From contig JAHZHS010000058.1 of assembly GCA_019420135.1 (NCBI GenBank), positions 1-12,295 on the forward strand: a stretch of 12,295 bases of DNA, read 5' to 3'. The notes under the pieces are model-generated. The model ran no database searches and was not told where the DNA came from. It saw nothing but the letters and a program-made list of their open reading frames with translations. Position 1 is the stretch's first letter. Every line of letters starts with the position of its first letter. This document shows positions 1 to 5,853 of this stretch, piece after piece. A program made the position numbers and the translations under genes. The DNA comes from Oscillospiraceae bacterium. GTDB taxonomy: Bacteria > Bacillota > Clostridia > Oscillospirales > Ruminococcaceae.

Positions 1-86
1 AACAGGTACTGCCCCGTACAGCCGGACAACCCCCAGCAGGCAGCGCCCCCAAATGACAGAATGGAACCTTTTACACGGTCGGTCAT
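1..86 (-). CDS. DMT/EamA-family transporter, N-terminal fragment (runs off left edge)
   Basis: An ATG at 86-84 opens a minus-strand frame that stays open to the window edge (28 codons plus two bases). The peptide begins MTDRVKGSILSFGGAACWGL and continues SGCTGQYL. A short polar start, then a Gly/Ala-rich first membrane helix with a CWGLSG-type motif, is typical of EamA-domain drug/metabolite exporters, usually about 290-300 residues with ten helices. A GGAGGG ribosome-binding site (102-97) lies ten bases upstream of the ATG. The gene follows the HAD phosphatase on the same strand, and the U-tract of that gene's terminator touches this ribosome-binding site. Family assignment rests on the first helix only; substrate unknown. 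Confidence 0.6.
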   Translation of the reverse strand, partial: MTDRVKGSILSFGGAACWGLSGCTGQYL

Positions 87-100
87 AGTCGGCCATCCCT

Positions 101-135
101 CCAAAAAGGCGCGGCAGACAAAATGCCGCCGCGCC
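101..135 (-). terminator. Rho-independent terminator after the HAD phosphatase gene
   Basis: On the minus strand an 8-bp GC stem (GGCGCGGC at 135-128 with GCCGCGCC at 115-108) and a 12-base loop are followed by TTTTT (107-103). It sits just past the stop of the HAD gene. It also abuts the ribosome-binding site of the next gene, so it may be a leaky intercistronic terminator rather than an operon end. Confidence 0.75.
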
Positions 136-150
136 GGAATGCAATGAAAT

Positions 151-810
151 TCAGTTGGCTGCCTGCCCGGCCAGGATGCGGTCGGCGGCAGCGGTGAGGG
201 TGGGCACCACCGGAGCCCCGGTGGAAGCCAGCGCCTCGGCGGACTGATGCCCGCCGCTGTACAGAATGCAGCCCACGCCCAGAGCCTTGGCAACCTGATA
301 GTCATGGGTGGAATCTCCCACCATGACAGCCTTTGCCGGGTCGAAGCCGCTGCGCTCCAGATAGGAAAGCCCCAGCTCCACCTTGCTCTTGGCGTAGATG
401 TCGCCCAGCCCCAGCAGGGTGTCGAAGCAGTCGGCCACCCCGCGCTCGGCAGTCTGGCGGCGCAGGGTATCGATGGGGGAGGCGGACAGGATGACCTGCC
501 GCAGTCCGGCCCTGTGCAGCCGGTCCAGAGTGGGGCGGGCATCGCCGGTCAGAGGACAGGCGGTGCTGGCGGGGATATAGTCGGCCATGTAGCTTTTGGC
601 CAGCTCGTCAAAGCTGTTGCGGGAAAAGTCAAACCCGGCCCGGAGGTAGTATTCCTCCACCGGGAAGCCGAAGATCTTCCGGTAGGACTCCATATCGTAC
701 CGCTGGGAATACCCGTGGCGTGCCAGCAGACGGTTGAGCGCATCCACACACAGGGCCACATCGTCCAGCAGGGTACCGTTCCAGTCCCACAAAACCAGTT
801 CTGTCCTCAT
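151..810 (-). CDS. HAD-superfamily phosphatase (Gph-like)
   Basis: A 219-residue cytosolic hydrolase of the haloacid dehalogenase superfamily, of the size of phosphoglycolate-phosphatase-like members with a helical cap. Motif I is LWDWNGT (7-13) with nucleophile D9. Motif II is S109 in ILSAS. The motif III lysine is K141 or K143, and motif IV is VGDSTHD (164-170). The second acidic position of motif I is Asn (N11) rather than Asp, a variant known in part of this family. The cap lies roughly at residues 16-85. The ATG at 810 follows an AAGGTGG-type site. The gene starts 45 bases after queT on the same strand with no terminator between, so it is probably on the preQ1-regulated transcript. Substrate cannot be read from sequence; a nucleotide or sugar phosphate is plausible. 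Confidence 0.88.
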   Translation of the reverse strand: MRTELVLWDWNGTLLDDVALCVDALNRLLARHGYSQRYDMESYRKIFGFPVEEYYLRAGFDFSRNSFDELAKSYMADYIPASTACPLTGDARPTLDRLHRAGLRQVILSASPIDTLRRQTAERGVADCFDTLLGLGDIYAKSKVELGLSYLERSGFDPAKAVMVGDSTHDYQVAKALGVGCILYSGGHQSAEALASTGAPVVPTLTAAADRILAGQAAN

Positions 811-855
811 CCGGAAGTCACCACCTTGAAAACGGAGAATGCAAAAAATATCAGG

Positions 856-1461
856 TCAAGCGCGCACGGCCTTGAGCAGGGCGGGGGTGGATTCCACGAT
901 CCGGGCAAACAGCACACCCAGGATCATGCAGCTGATGACCTCGCCCACGCCGACGGTGAAGGCGTTCCAGGCGATCAGCGGCAGCGTTGCCGGAGAATCC
1001 GAGAAGAAGATGGCGATCTCAGGCCCTACGATCAGGGCGTTGAAGATGACCGGCGGGATGGAAGCGGGGATGGCCAGGCCCTTCCAGCGGATGTTGCGCA
1101 GCTGGTAGGTGACCAGGCAGGCCAGCAGGGTGGCCACCGTGCCGAACACGATGTCCACTGCCGCGGTGGTGCCCATGGCGACGCCCATCAGATTGGACAG
1201 GAAGCAGCCCACCGTCACGGCGGCAATGTACTCAGCGCCGAAGATCGGCATGAGGGTCAGGATCTCAGCCACGCGGACCTGGATGGCACCAAAAGAGAAG
1301 GGAGCCAGTACCAGGCAAAGCACCACATACACGGCAGCCACCATGGCCACCCGCGCCGTGCGGGTGGTGGAGGGCTTGGACGCCTTGTTGTCCATTGCCA
1401 GGCGGATGCCCGCGGCGACGGCGATCAGAACGACCACGAAAAGAAAAATCCAATACAACAT
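856..1461 (-). CDS. queT: QueT, ECF transporter S component for a queuosine precursor
   Basis: An integral membrane substrate-binding (S) component of an energy-coupling-factor importer, expected to take up preQ1 or a related 7-deazaguanine with a shared EcfA/A'/T module not encoded here. The family signature LAPFSFGAIQVRVAE (52-66) is clear, as are GCFLSNLMG (85-93), VIFNALIVGPEIA (138-150) and VGVGE (170-174). I chose the ATG at 1461 (201 residues) over a TTG 36 bases upstream. The ATG has GGAG six bases before it, and the TTG lies inside the riboswitch. An extra hydrophobic helix (about residues 1-20) precedes the usual QueT start, making it longer than typical members (about 160-170 residues). 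It is preceded by its own promoter and preQ1-III riboswitch, and followed by the HAD gene. Confidence 0.9.
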   Translation of the reverse strand: MLYWIFLFVVVLIAVAAGIRLAMDNKASKPSTTRTARVAMVAAVYVVLCLVLAPFSFGAIQVRVAEILTLMPIFGAEYIAAVTVGCFLSNLMGVAMGTTAAVDIVFGTVATLLACLVTYQLRNIRWKGLAIPASIPPVIFNALIVGPEIAIFFSDSPATLPLIAWNAFTVGVGEVISCMILGVLFARIVESTPALLKAVRA

Positions 1462-1467
1462 AATACA

Positions 1468-1573
1468 CTCCGGCGGATAGATTTTGACCGGTCGCAAGAC
1501 CGCCAGCCTTGCGTCGGTTTGTCGCCCGTTTCCCGCGTGGGAAGGGGCGGAGCCTAAAATCCTAAGTTGCTCA
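1468..1573 (-). promoter_or_regulatory. preQ1-III riboswitch controlling queT translation
   Basis: The leader closely resembles the class III preQ1 aptamer from Faecalibacterium prausnitzii as I recall it, including the conserved CTTAGGATTTTAGG segment after the first GAGC. Visible helices: P1, GAGC (1572-1569) with GCTC (1553-1550); P3, CGCCC (1549-1545) with GGGCG (1527-1523), capped by an inner TTCCC/GGGAA stem; P4, CGCAAG (1513-1508) with CTTGCG (1498-1493). The P4 loop carries GGCGG (1504-1500), complementary to CCGCC (1476-1472), which directly precedes the GGAG ribosome-binding site (1471-1468). This is the class III arrangement, where ligand binding favours docking of the P4 loop on the ribosome-binding region and lowers translation. 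Repression of queT by preQ1 is therefore expected. Confidence 0.9.
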
Positions 1574-1583
1574 ACAAACTGCT

Positions 1584-1612
1584 ATTATAACAAACTTGAT
1601 GGGTGAGTACAA
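1584..1612 (-). promoter_or_regulatory. Promoter of the queT transcript
   Basis: Minus-strand -10 TATAAT (1589-1584) with TTGTAC (1612-1607) 17 bases upstream; the -35 is weak (TTG only). Transcription would start near 1577, a few bases before the riboswitch P1 helix. Confidence 0.7.
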
Positions 1613-1629
1613 GAGGAAATGGAGGCCGG

Positions 1630-1681
1630 AAAACAAAAAAACAGCCGCCTGCCGTCCCGTTTGGGGGACAGGGCAGACGGC
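1630..1681 (-). terminator. Rho-independent terminator after degV
   Basis: Minus-strand hairpin between 1681 and 1644: GCCG/CGGC, CTGCC/GGCAG and GTCCC/GGGAC segments, interrupted by one mismatch and a two-base bulge. It is followed by TGTTTTTTTG (1643-1634). It separates trmL-degV from the queT promoter just downstream. Confidence 0.85.
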
Positions 1682-1698
1682 CGGTGATTCATGAATCC

Positions 1699-2601
1699 TT
1701 ACGGCAGGGAGGGCGCATAGTCGCACAAACGGCGGGGCTTGCCCTCAAATACGATGGCAATGGCGTCGGGGCCGGTGTTGGCGCTGACGGCGGCACCCAG
1801 CTGGAAGGTGCACAGCGGCGCATGGCCGAACTCCTTCTTGCACAGCTTGACCAGCTCATCCCGGCGGGCAGTGGAGGCGGTGTAGGCCACCATGTAGGGG
1901 GTCTCCTTCATGTTCTCCACCCGGGAGCGGACCCATTTGAGCATGGCGGGAGGCACGGCGGCATCGCCGCGGACCTTGGCCTCCACGTGGGAGACACCGT
2001 CGTTGAGGCTGATGATGGGGCGCAGGCCCAGCAGCTCACCGGCAAAGGCGGCAGCCGCCGAGATACGGCCGGACTTTTTCATCTGCTTGAGGGTGTAGGC
2101 GGCCAGACAGACCTCCACACGGGCAAACTTTTCCTCCATCTCCAGCACGGCGTCGGCCACCGAGGCACCGTTGCGCACCTTGCGGGCGCACTCGCAGACA
2201 TACCAGCCGAACACCATGGAATAGGTGTGGCTGTCGATGATGCGGATCTTCATCTGGCAGTCGGGGCGTTCCTCGGCCAGCATGTGGGCGGCGGCGTGGG
2301 CGTTCTGGTTGGTGCTGGAACCGCCCGCGTTGATGGTCACGTGGACAAGGTCGGTGTAGCCCTCATCGGCAAACCGGGTGTAGAATTCCAGCCACTGCAG
2401 CGGGGTGATGGCAGCCGTGGTGGGCACACCTTTGGCTTCCCGCATCATCTCATAGAACTGGTCGTTGGTCATGTCGCGGCGCTCGATGTACTCCTTCCCC
2501 TCCAGGTTGATGGGGAAGCAGGCGATCTCGATCCCGTATTTTTCGGCAAGATCGGCGGGAATGTCGCAGCTGGAATCGGTCAAAAATGCTACTTTACTCA
2601 T
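1699..2601 (-). CDS. DegV family fatty-acid-binding protein
   Basis: A soluble 300-residue protein of the DegV (FakB-like) family, which binds a fatty acid and, with a FakA kinase, presents it for phosphorylation. Visible family marks are TDSSCDIP near the N terminus (8-15), the PTTAAITP loop (60-67; PTTSQPSP in many members), the INAGGSSTNQNA lipid-head loop (90-101), KSGRIS (176-181) and GAAVSANTGPDA (269-280). I chose the ATG at 2601 because MSKVAFLTDSS is the normal family start. A second ATG at 2619 lies inside trmL and has no ribosome-binding site. The start is eight bases past the trmL stop, so the two genes are co-transcribed. FakA is not in the window. Which lipid is bound is unknown. 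Confidence 0.92.
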   Translation of the reverse strand: MSKVAFLTDSSCDIPADLAEKYGIEIACFPINLEGKEYIERRDMTNDQFYEMMREAKGVPTTAAITPLQWLEFYTRFADEGYTDLVHVTINAGGSSTNQNAHAAAHMLAEERPDCQMKIRIIDSHTYSMVFGWYVCECARKVRNGASVADAVLEMEEKFARVEVCLAAYTLKQMKKSGRISAAAAFAGELLGLRPIISLNDGVSHVEAKVRGDAAVPPAMLKWVRSRVENMKETPYMVAYTASTARRDELVKLCKKEFGHAPLCTFQLGAAVSANTGPDAIAIVFEGKPRRLCDYAPSLP

Positions 2602-2609
2602 ATTCCGTG

Positions 2610-3107
2610 TCACTTCCATTCGTAATTGGTCAACTGTCCGTGGGTTTCAAGCCCGGCAAAATCCCATTGCCGCAGTGCTTCGTATACGCCGACGGCCACC
2701 GAATTGGACAGGTTCAGGCAGCGCTCGCCACGGCGCATGGGGATCCGCACACAGGACTCGGGATGCTGCACCAGCAGCGACTCCGGCAGCCCGGCATCCT
2801 CCCGCCCGAACACCCGGTACGCACCGTCCGGATACCGGACGTCGGTGTGCCGGTTCAGGCCCTTGGAGGTGAAGTAGAAAAACGGCCCGCTATTCTTTCC
2901 TGAAAAGTCGGCGTAATCCTGGTAATATGTTATATCAAGCTGGTGCCAGTAGTCAAGCCCGGCACGCTTGAGTTTGCGGTCGTCGATGGTAAATCCCATG
3001 GGACCCACCAGATGCAGCCGGGCACCGGTCACGGCACAGGTCCGTGCCACGTTGCCGGCGTTCTGGGGAATGCGCGGCTCCACCAATACGATATTCAACA
3101 CAGGCAT
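2610..3107 (-). CDS. trmL: TrmL, tRNA (cytidine/uridine(34)-2'-O)-methyltransferase
   Basis: A 165-residue SPOUT-class methyltransferase that uses S-adenosylmethionine to methylate the 2'-OH of wobble nucleotide 34 in certain leucine tRNAs. It is the short, single-domain YibK/TrmL form (usual length about 155-165). Motif 1 is EPRIPQNAGNVART (10-23), motif 2 is VFGREDAGLP (99-108), and motif 3 is RIPMRRGERCLNLSNSVAVG (121-140). Together they build the trefoil-knot cofactor site. The ATG at 3107 has AAAGGA seven bases upstream. It is the first gene of a two-gene minus-strand unit with degV. Alternative spoU-family assignments are less likely because there is no N-terminal RNA-binding extension. 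Confidence 0.94.
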   Translation of the reverse strand: MPVLNIVLVEPRIPQNAGNVARTCAVTGARLHLVGPMGFTIDDRKLKRAGLDYWHQLDITYYQDYADFSGKNSGPFFYFTSKGLNRHTDVRYPDGAYRVFGREDAGLPESLLVQHPESCVRIPMRRGERCLNLSNSVAVGVYEALRQWDFAGLETHGQLTNYEWK

Positions 3108-3147
3108 AAGAGAGTCCTTTCACGTCCTTGTTTTTTGCTTGTCCGGA

Positions 3148-3183
3148 CGGCAAAACTGCGGGCTTTTGGCCCGCAGACTGCCG
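3148..3183 (-). terminator. Stable hairpin between the pyridoxal kinase gene and trmL (terminator or trmL leader structure)
   Basis: A perfect 8-bp stem CTGCGGGC/GCCCGCAG (3176-3156) with a five-base loop, extended by an outer CGGCA/TGCCG pair across a small internal loop. On the minus strand the inner stem is followed by TTTTGCC. It could end the kinase transcript. A possible trmL -10 lies upstream of it, so it could instead sit in the trmL leader. Confidence 0.5.
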
Positions 3184-3215
3184 CAAAATGGTAAAATCTG
3201 TTATATTTTGGATGA

Positions 3216-3221
3216 ATTATA
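3216..3221 (-). promoter_or_regulatory. Candidate -10 box for trmL-degV
   Basis: A minus-strand TATAAT lies in the AT-rich island at about 3183-3235, which separates the two GC-rich transcription units. No convincing -35 stands 16-18 bases upstream, so this is a weak call. A start near 3209 would give a leader of about 100 bases holding the hairpin at 3148-3183. Confidence 0.4.
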
Positions 3222-3253
3222 CAATATGTATTGACCTTGGGGCCGAATTCCCT

Positions 3254-4120
3254 TCATTCCCCGTAACCGCTGCGCACCGGGGAGAGGGGGCCTTCCCGGT
3301 CGGCACTCAGCAGAGGCAGGGCCCGCTCCAGCCAGACGCCCAGCCGCTCGTCGGCGCCCTCCGGTGTGGCCCGGATGCACTCAATGACGAAGGCGGCAGC
3401 GGTCTGCACGGCAGCCTCGGTGACATTGCCCTGCATCATTTTTCCGGCCACCACTGCGCCGAAGATATCCCCTGTGCCGTGGTACAGCCGGGGGAGAAAG
3501 GAGGAACGGCTGATGAATCCGCCGCCGTCCCGCTGGGCGCCCACACAGGCGATGGAACGCCGCCCGGCGGGCACGCCGGTCACCACCACCTGGGGGCAGA
3601 GGGTGGTCAGGCGGGCAGCCTGCTGTGCCACCAGTTCCAGGCCGGGGGCCTCGGTGGGGGTGTCCCCCAGCAGCAGGGCAGCCTCGGTGGGGTTGGGCAG
3701 GATGAGCCCGGCCCGGGCGCAGAGCCCCCGCATGGCGGGGATCATGTCGTCGGAAAGACCGCTGTACATCCTGCCGTGGTCGCCCAGCACCGGGTCGACG
3801 ATGGCCAGGGCATCGGGCCAGAGCTCCAGCGCCTGCTGGACCAGATGGGCCTGTCCGGCATCGGCCAGGTAACCGGAGTAGATGCAGTCGAACCGGATGC
3901 CCAGCCGCTTGTAGTGGGCCAGGGCGGCGGGGCCGTAGCCGGGGTTGGACATGCGGGCGGGGGTACCCAGGCCGCCGGTGTGAGTGGACAGGATGGCGGT
4001 GGGCAGGGCCACGGCCTGCACTCCCAGGGCGGACAGCACCGGGATGATGACCGAGAGGCTGGCGCGGCCGAAGCCGGGCAGATCGTGGATGCAAAGGACG
4101 GTTTTGGGGGCGGATATCAT
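3254..4120 (-). CDS. pdxK: Pyridoxal/pyridoxamine kinase (ribokinase superfamily)
   Basis: A cytosolic kinase of 288 residues that phosphorylates B6 vitamers (pyridoxal, pyridoxamine or pyridoxine) with ATP to feed the PLP salvage pathway. Marks of the clostridial COG2240 type are CIHDLPGFGRASL (10-22), the LPTAILSTHTGG segment (39-50), YSGYL (81-85), DPVLGDHG (109-116), PNPTEA (142-147) and the HGTGD anion hole with catalytic D218 (214-218). The length is normal. The ATG at 4120 is the only reasonable start, but its ribosome-binding site is poor (AGAG about 11 bases away). The gene appears to be a single transcription unit. It is only distantly similar to the two E. coli kinases PdxK and PdxY, so the symbol follows the orthologous group rather than proven orthology. 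Confidence 0.85.
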   Translation of the reverse strand: MISAPKTVLCIHDLPGFGRASLSVIIPVLSALGVQAVALPTAILSTHTGGLGTPARMSNPGYGPAALAHYKRLGIRFDCIYSGYLADAGQAHLVQQALELWPDALAIVDPVLGDHGRMYSGLSDDMIPAMRGLCARAGLILPNPTEAALLLGDTPTEAPGLELVAQQAARLTTLCPQVVVTGVPAGRRSIACVGAQRDGGGFISRSSFLPRLYHGTGDIFGAVVAGKMMQGNVTEAAVQTAAAFVIECIRATPEGADERLGVWLERALPLLSADREGPLSPVRSGYGE

Positions 4121-4210
4121 GGGGCAACGCTCTTTTCTGTGCAGGTTTGAAGGAAAAAGGGGAGGGGCGCGGCCTGTCGATGCCTGGCGCTCTCCGGGAA
4201 ATCTGACACG

Positions 4211-4219
4211 ATTTTACCA
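4211..4219 (-). promoter_or_regulatory. Candidate extended -10 promoter for the pyridoxal kinase gene
   Basis: Minus-strand TGGTAAAAT (4219-4211) fits the extended -10 form (TG, one base, TAAAAT). Only a poly-T stretch lies where a -35 would be. It is about 90 bases upstream of the kinase ATG. Confidence 0.45.
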
Positions 4220-4388
4220 CATCCGGCCTGACAAAAAAAGGCGTATCCCGGCGAATGGGAATTTTGCCCGGGGAAAGAGGTGAAAACCGGGCGGAAGAGG
4301 GAAAAACAGATTTTTTGACGGCGGGGGTATAACGGCAGGCCGGCAAGGCAAACTAAGGGTAACGCTTGTCGAAAGGGGGAAAAGAAGC

Positions 4389-4574
4389 ATGAAATCCACA
4401 ATGGGCATGGGACAGGCTGTGGCGGTGGCCGCAGGCATGGCAGCCGGTGCAGCGGTGATGTATGCCGCCACACATGACAGCCGCCAGATCCGCAAGACGG
4501 TGCATCGCATGACCCGCGGCGCCGAAAAGACGCTGGCGGACCTGGACCGCATGGTCTCCCACTACACCCGCTGA
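4389..4574 (+). CDS. Small membrane-anchored protein of unknown function (61 aa)
   Basis: I do not recognise a named family. The 61-residue product has a short polar start, one Gly/Ala/Met/Val-rich hydrophobic segment (about residues 6-27) that could cross the membrane, and a basic amphipathic tail with several Arg/Lys and His (about 30-61). This resembles the general plan of YtxH-like small proteins, but that is only a structural likeness. It is likely real for three reasons. AAAGGGGG stands nine bases before the ATG. The stop is directly followed by a strong terminator. The gene sits alone between two minus-strand genes, with its reading frame filling the plus-strand gap. A clear promoter is not visible; TATAAC at 4328-4333 lacks a -35. 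Confidence 0.7.
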   Translation: MKSTMGMGQAVAVAAGMAAGAAVMYAATHDSRQIRKTVHRMTRGAEKTLADLDRMVSHYTR

Positions 4575-4582
4575 AAGAAGCG

Positions 4583-4617
4583 AAAAAAGGCGGCGGAAGC
4601 AGATTCCGCCGCCTTTT
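4583..4617. terminator. Bidirectional terminator between the small ORF and serA
   Basis: A perfect 14-bp stem (4585-4598 with 4604-4617; GC core GGCGGCGG) with the five-base loop GCAGA. It has an A-run on the left and a T-run on the right, so it serves as an intrinsic terminator on both strands: TTTT for the small gene and TTTTTT for serA on the minus strand. Confidence 0.92.
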
Positions 4618-4638
4618 GCTGTGCAATGCCGGAGAAAG

Positions 4639-5799
4639 TTACAGGATGCGCACCCGGATGACCGCGTCGATGCCGGACAGCTGGTCCATCAGGCTGTCAG
4701 CGATGGTGCCGGTGACGTCCAGCATGGTGTAGGCCACATCCTTCTTGCCTTTGTTGACCATGTTCTCGATGTTCAGGTTGGCGTTGGTCAGAACGCCGGT
4801 GATGGCCGAGATGACGCCGGGCTCATTCTTGTGGATGATGCAGATTCGGCGGCCGCCTGCACGGGGCTGCTGCACGTCAGGGAGGTTGACGCTGTGCAGG
4901 ATGTTGCCGTTTTTCAGGTAGTCGCTCAGCTCGGTGGCGGCCATGACGGCGCAGTTGGTCTCGCTTTCCGGGGTGGAAGCGCCCAGGTGGGGCGTGCAGT
5001 AGACGCCCTTGACGCCCAGCAGCTCCTCGCTGGGGAAGTCGCAGAAATACTGGGCCGCCTTGCCGCTTTCCAGTGCAGCCAGCATGGCGGTGGTGTCCAC
5101 CAGCTCGCCGCGGGCAAAGTTGAAGACCCGGACGCCGTCCTTGCACATGTTCAGCGTCTGGGCGTTGATGGTGTGCTTGGTGGAGGGCATGTAGGGCACA
5201 TGGATGGTCAGGTAATCGCAGCGGGGCAGCATATCGCCCAGGGTGACGCAGTGCTGTACGCTGCGGGACAGGCTCCAGGCAGCGTCAATGCTGATGTAGG
5301 GGTCGTAGCCCAGGACTTCCATGCCCAAGGCGACGGCGGCGTTGGCCACCCGGGAACCGATGGCGCCCAGGCCGATGACGCCCAGCGTCTTGCCCCGCAG
5401 CTCGGGACCCACAAACTGCTTTTTGCCTTTTTCCACGTCCTTGGCCAGGGTCTCGCTGCCTTTCAGGTTCTGGGCCCAGGCGATGGCATCGGGCAGATTG
5501 CGGCTGCCCGCCACCAGTGCGCCGACCACCAGCTCAGCCACGGCGTTGGCGTTGGCGCCCGGCGTGTTGAAGACAACGATGCCGGCAGCCGTGCACTTGT
5601 CGATGGGAATGTTGTTGGTGCCGGCACCGGCCCGGGCGATGGCCAGCAGGCTGTCGGGCAGGGGAACTTCGTGGAGGTCGGCACTGCGCACCAGGATGCC
5701 CTGGGGAGTGGGGGAGTCGTTGTCCACCTCAAACTGAGTGGCGGGTAGCTTGGCCAGGCCGACCGGCGAGATGGCATTGAGCGTTTTAATGGTATACAT
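4639..5799 (-). CDS. serA: D-3-phosphoglycerate dehydrogenase with C-terminal ACT domain
   Basis: Catalyses the first step of serine synthesis, NAD+-dependent oxidation of 3-phosphoglycerate to 3-phosphohydroxypyruvate. I chose the ATG at 5799 (386 residues), which has GAGGTG eight bases upstream. A GTG nine bases earlier overlaps that site. The Rossmann nucleotide-binding motif GLGAIG is at 143-148. The catalytic residues appear to be R230 (NFARGELVD), E258 (DFPSE) and H271 (CTPHLGAST). Residues from about 318 to the end form an ACT domain (HKNEPGVISAITGVL, then NIENMVNKG and AYTMLDV), which in this family usually senses serine. The N-terminal half of the substrate domain is shorter than in E. 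coli SerA (410 residues). The gene lies 54 bases after serC on the same strand; no serB is present in the window. Confidence 0.95.
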   Translation of the reverse strand: MYTIKTLNAISPVGLAKLPATQFEVDNDSPTPQGILVRSADLHEVPLPDSLLAIARAGAGTNNIPIDKCTAAGIVVFNTPGANANAVAELVVGALVAGSRNLPDAIAWAQNLKGSETLAKDVEKGKKQFVGPELRGKTLGVIGLGAIGSRVANAAVALGMEVLGYDPYISIDAAWSLSRSVQHCVTLGDMLPRCDYLTIHVPYMPSTKHTINAQTLNMCKDGVRVFNFARGELVDTTAMLAALESGKAAQYFCDFPSEELLGVKGVYCTPHLGASTPESETNCAVMAATELSDYLKNGNILHSVNLPDVQQPRAGGRRICIIHKNEPGVISAITGVLTNANLNIENMVNKGKKDVAYTMLDVTGTIADSLMDQLSGIDAVIRVRIL

Positions 5800-5853
5800 T
5801 GGTATCACACCTCATTATTGAAATAGGAATGCCCGGCAGGGCGGGCGGGACGA

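Noticed and set aside
151..810. The HAD phosphatase as the missing phosphoserine phosphatase (SerB) for the serC-serA pathway
   Set aside because: It is in a separate transcript about 4 kb away, next to queT. Its motif I (DWNGT) and overall form are Gph-like rather than SerB-like.
5800..5853. Hairpin GCCCG-CCCTGC-CGGGC between serC and serA as a terminator
   Set aside because: The stem is short and no T-run follows on the minus strand. The 54-base gap fits ordinary co-transcription.
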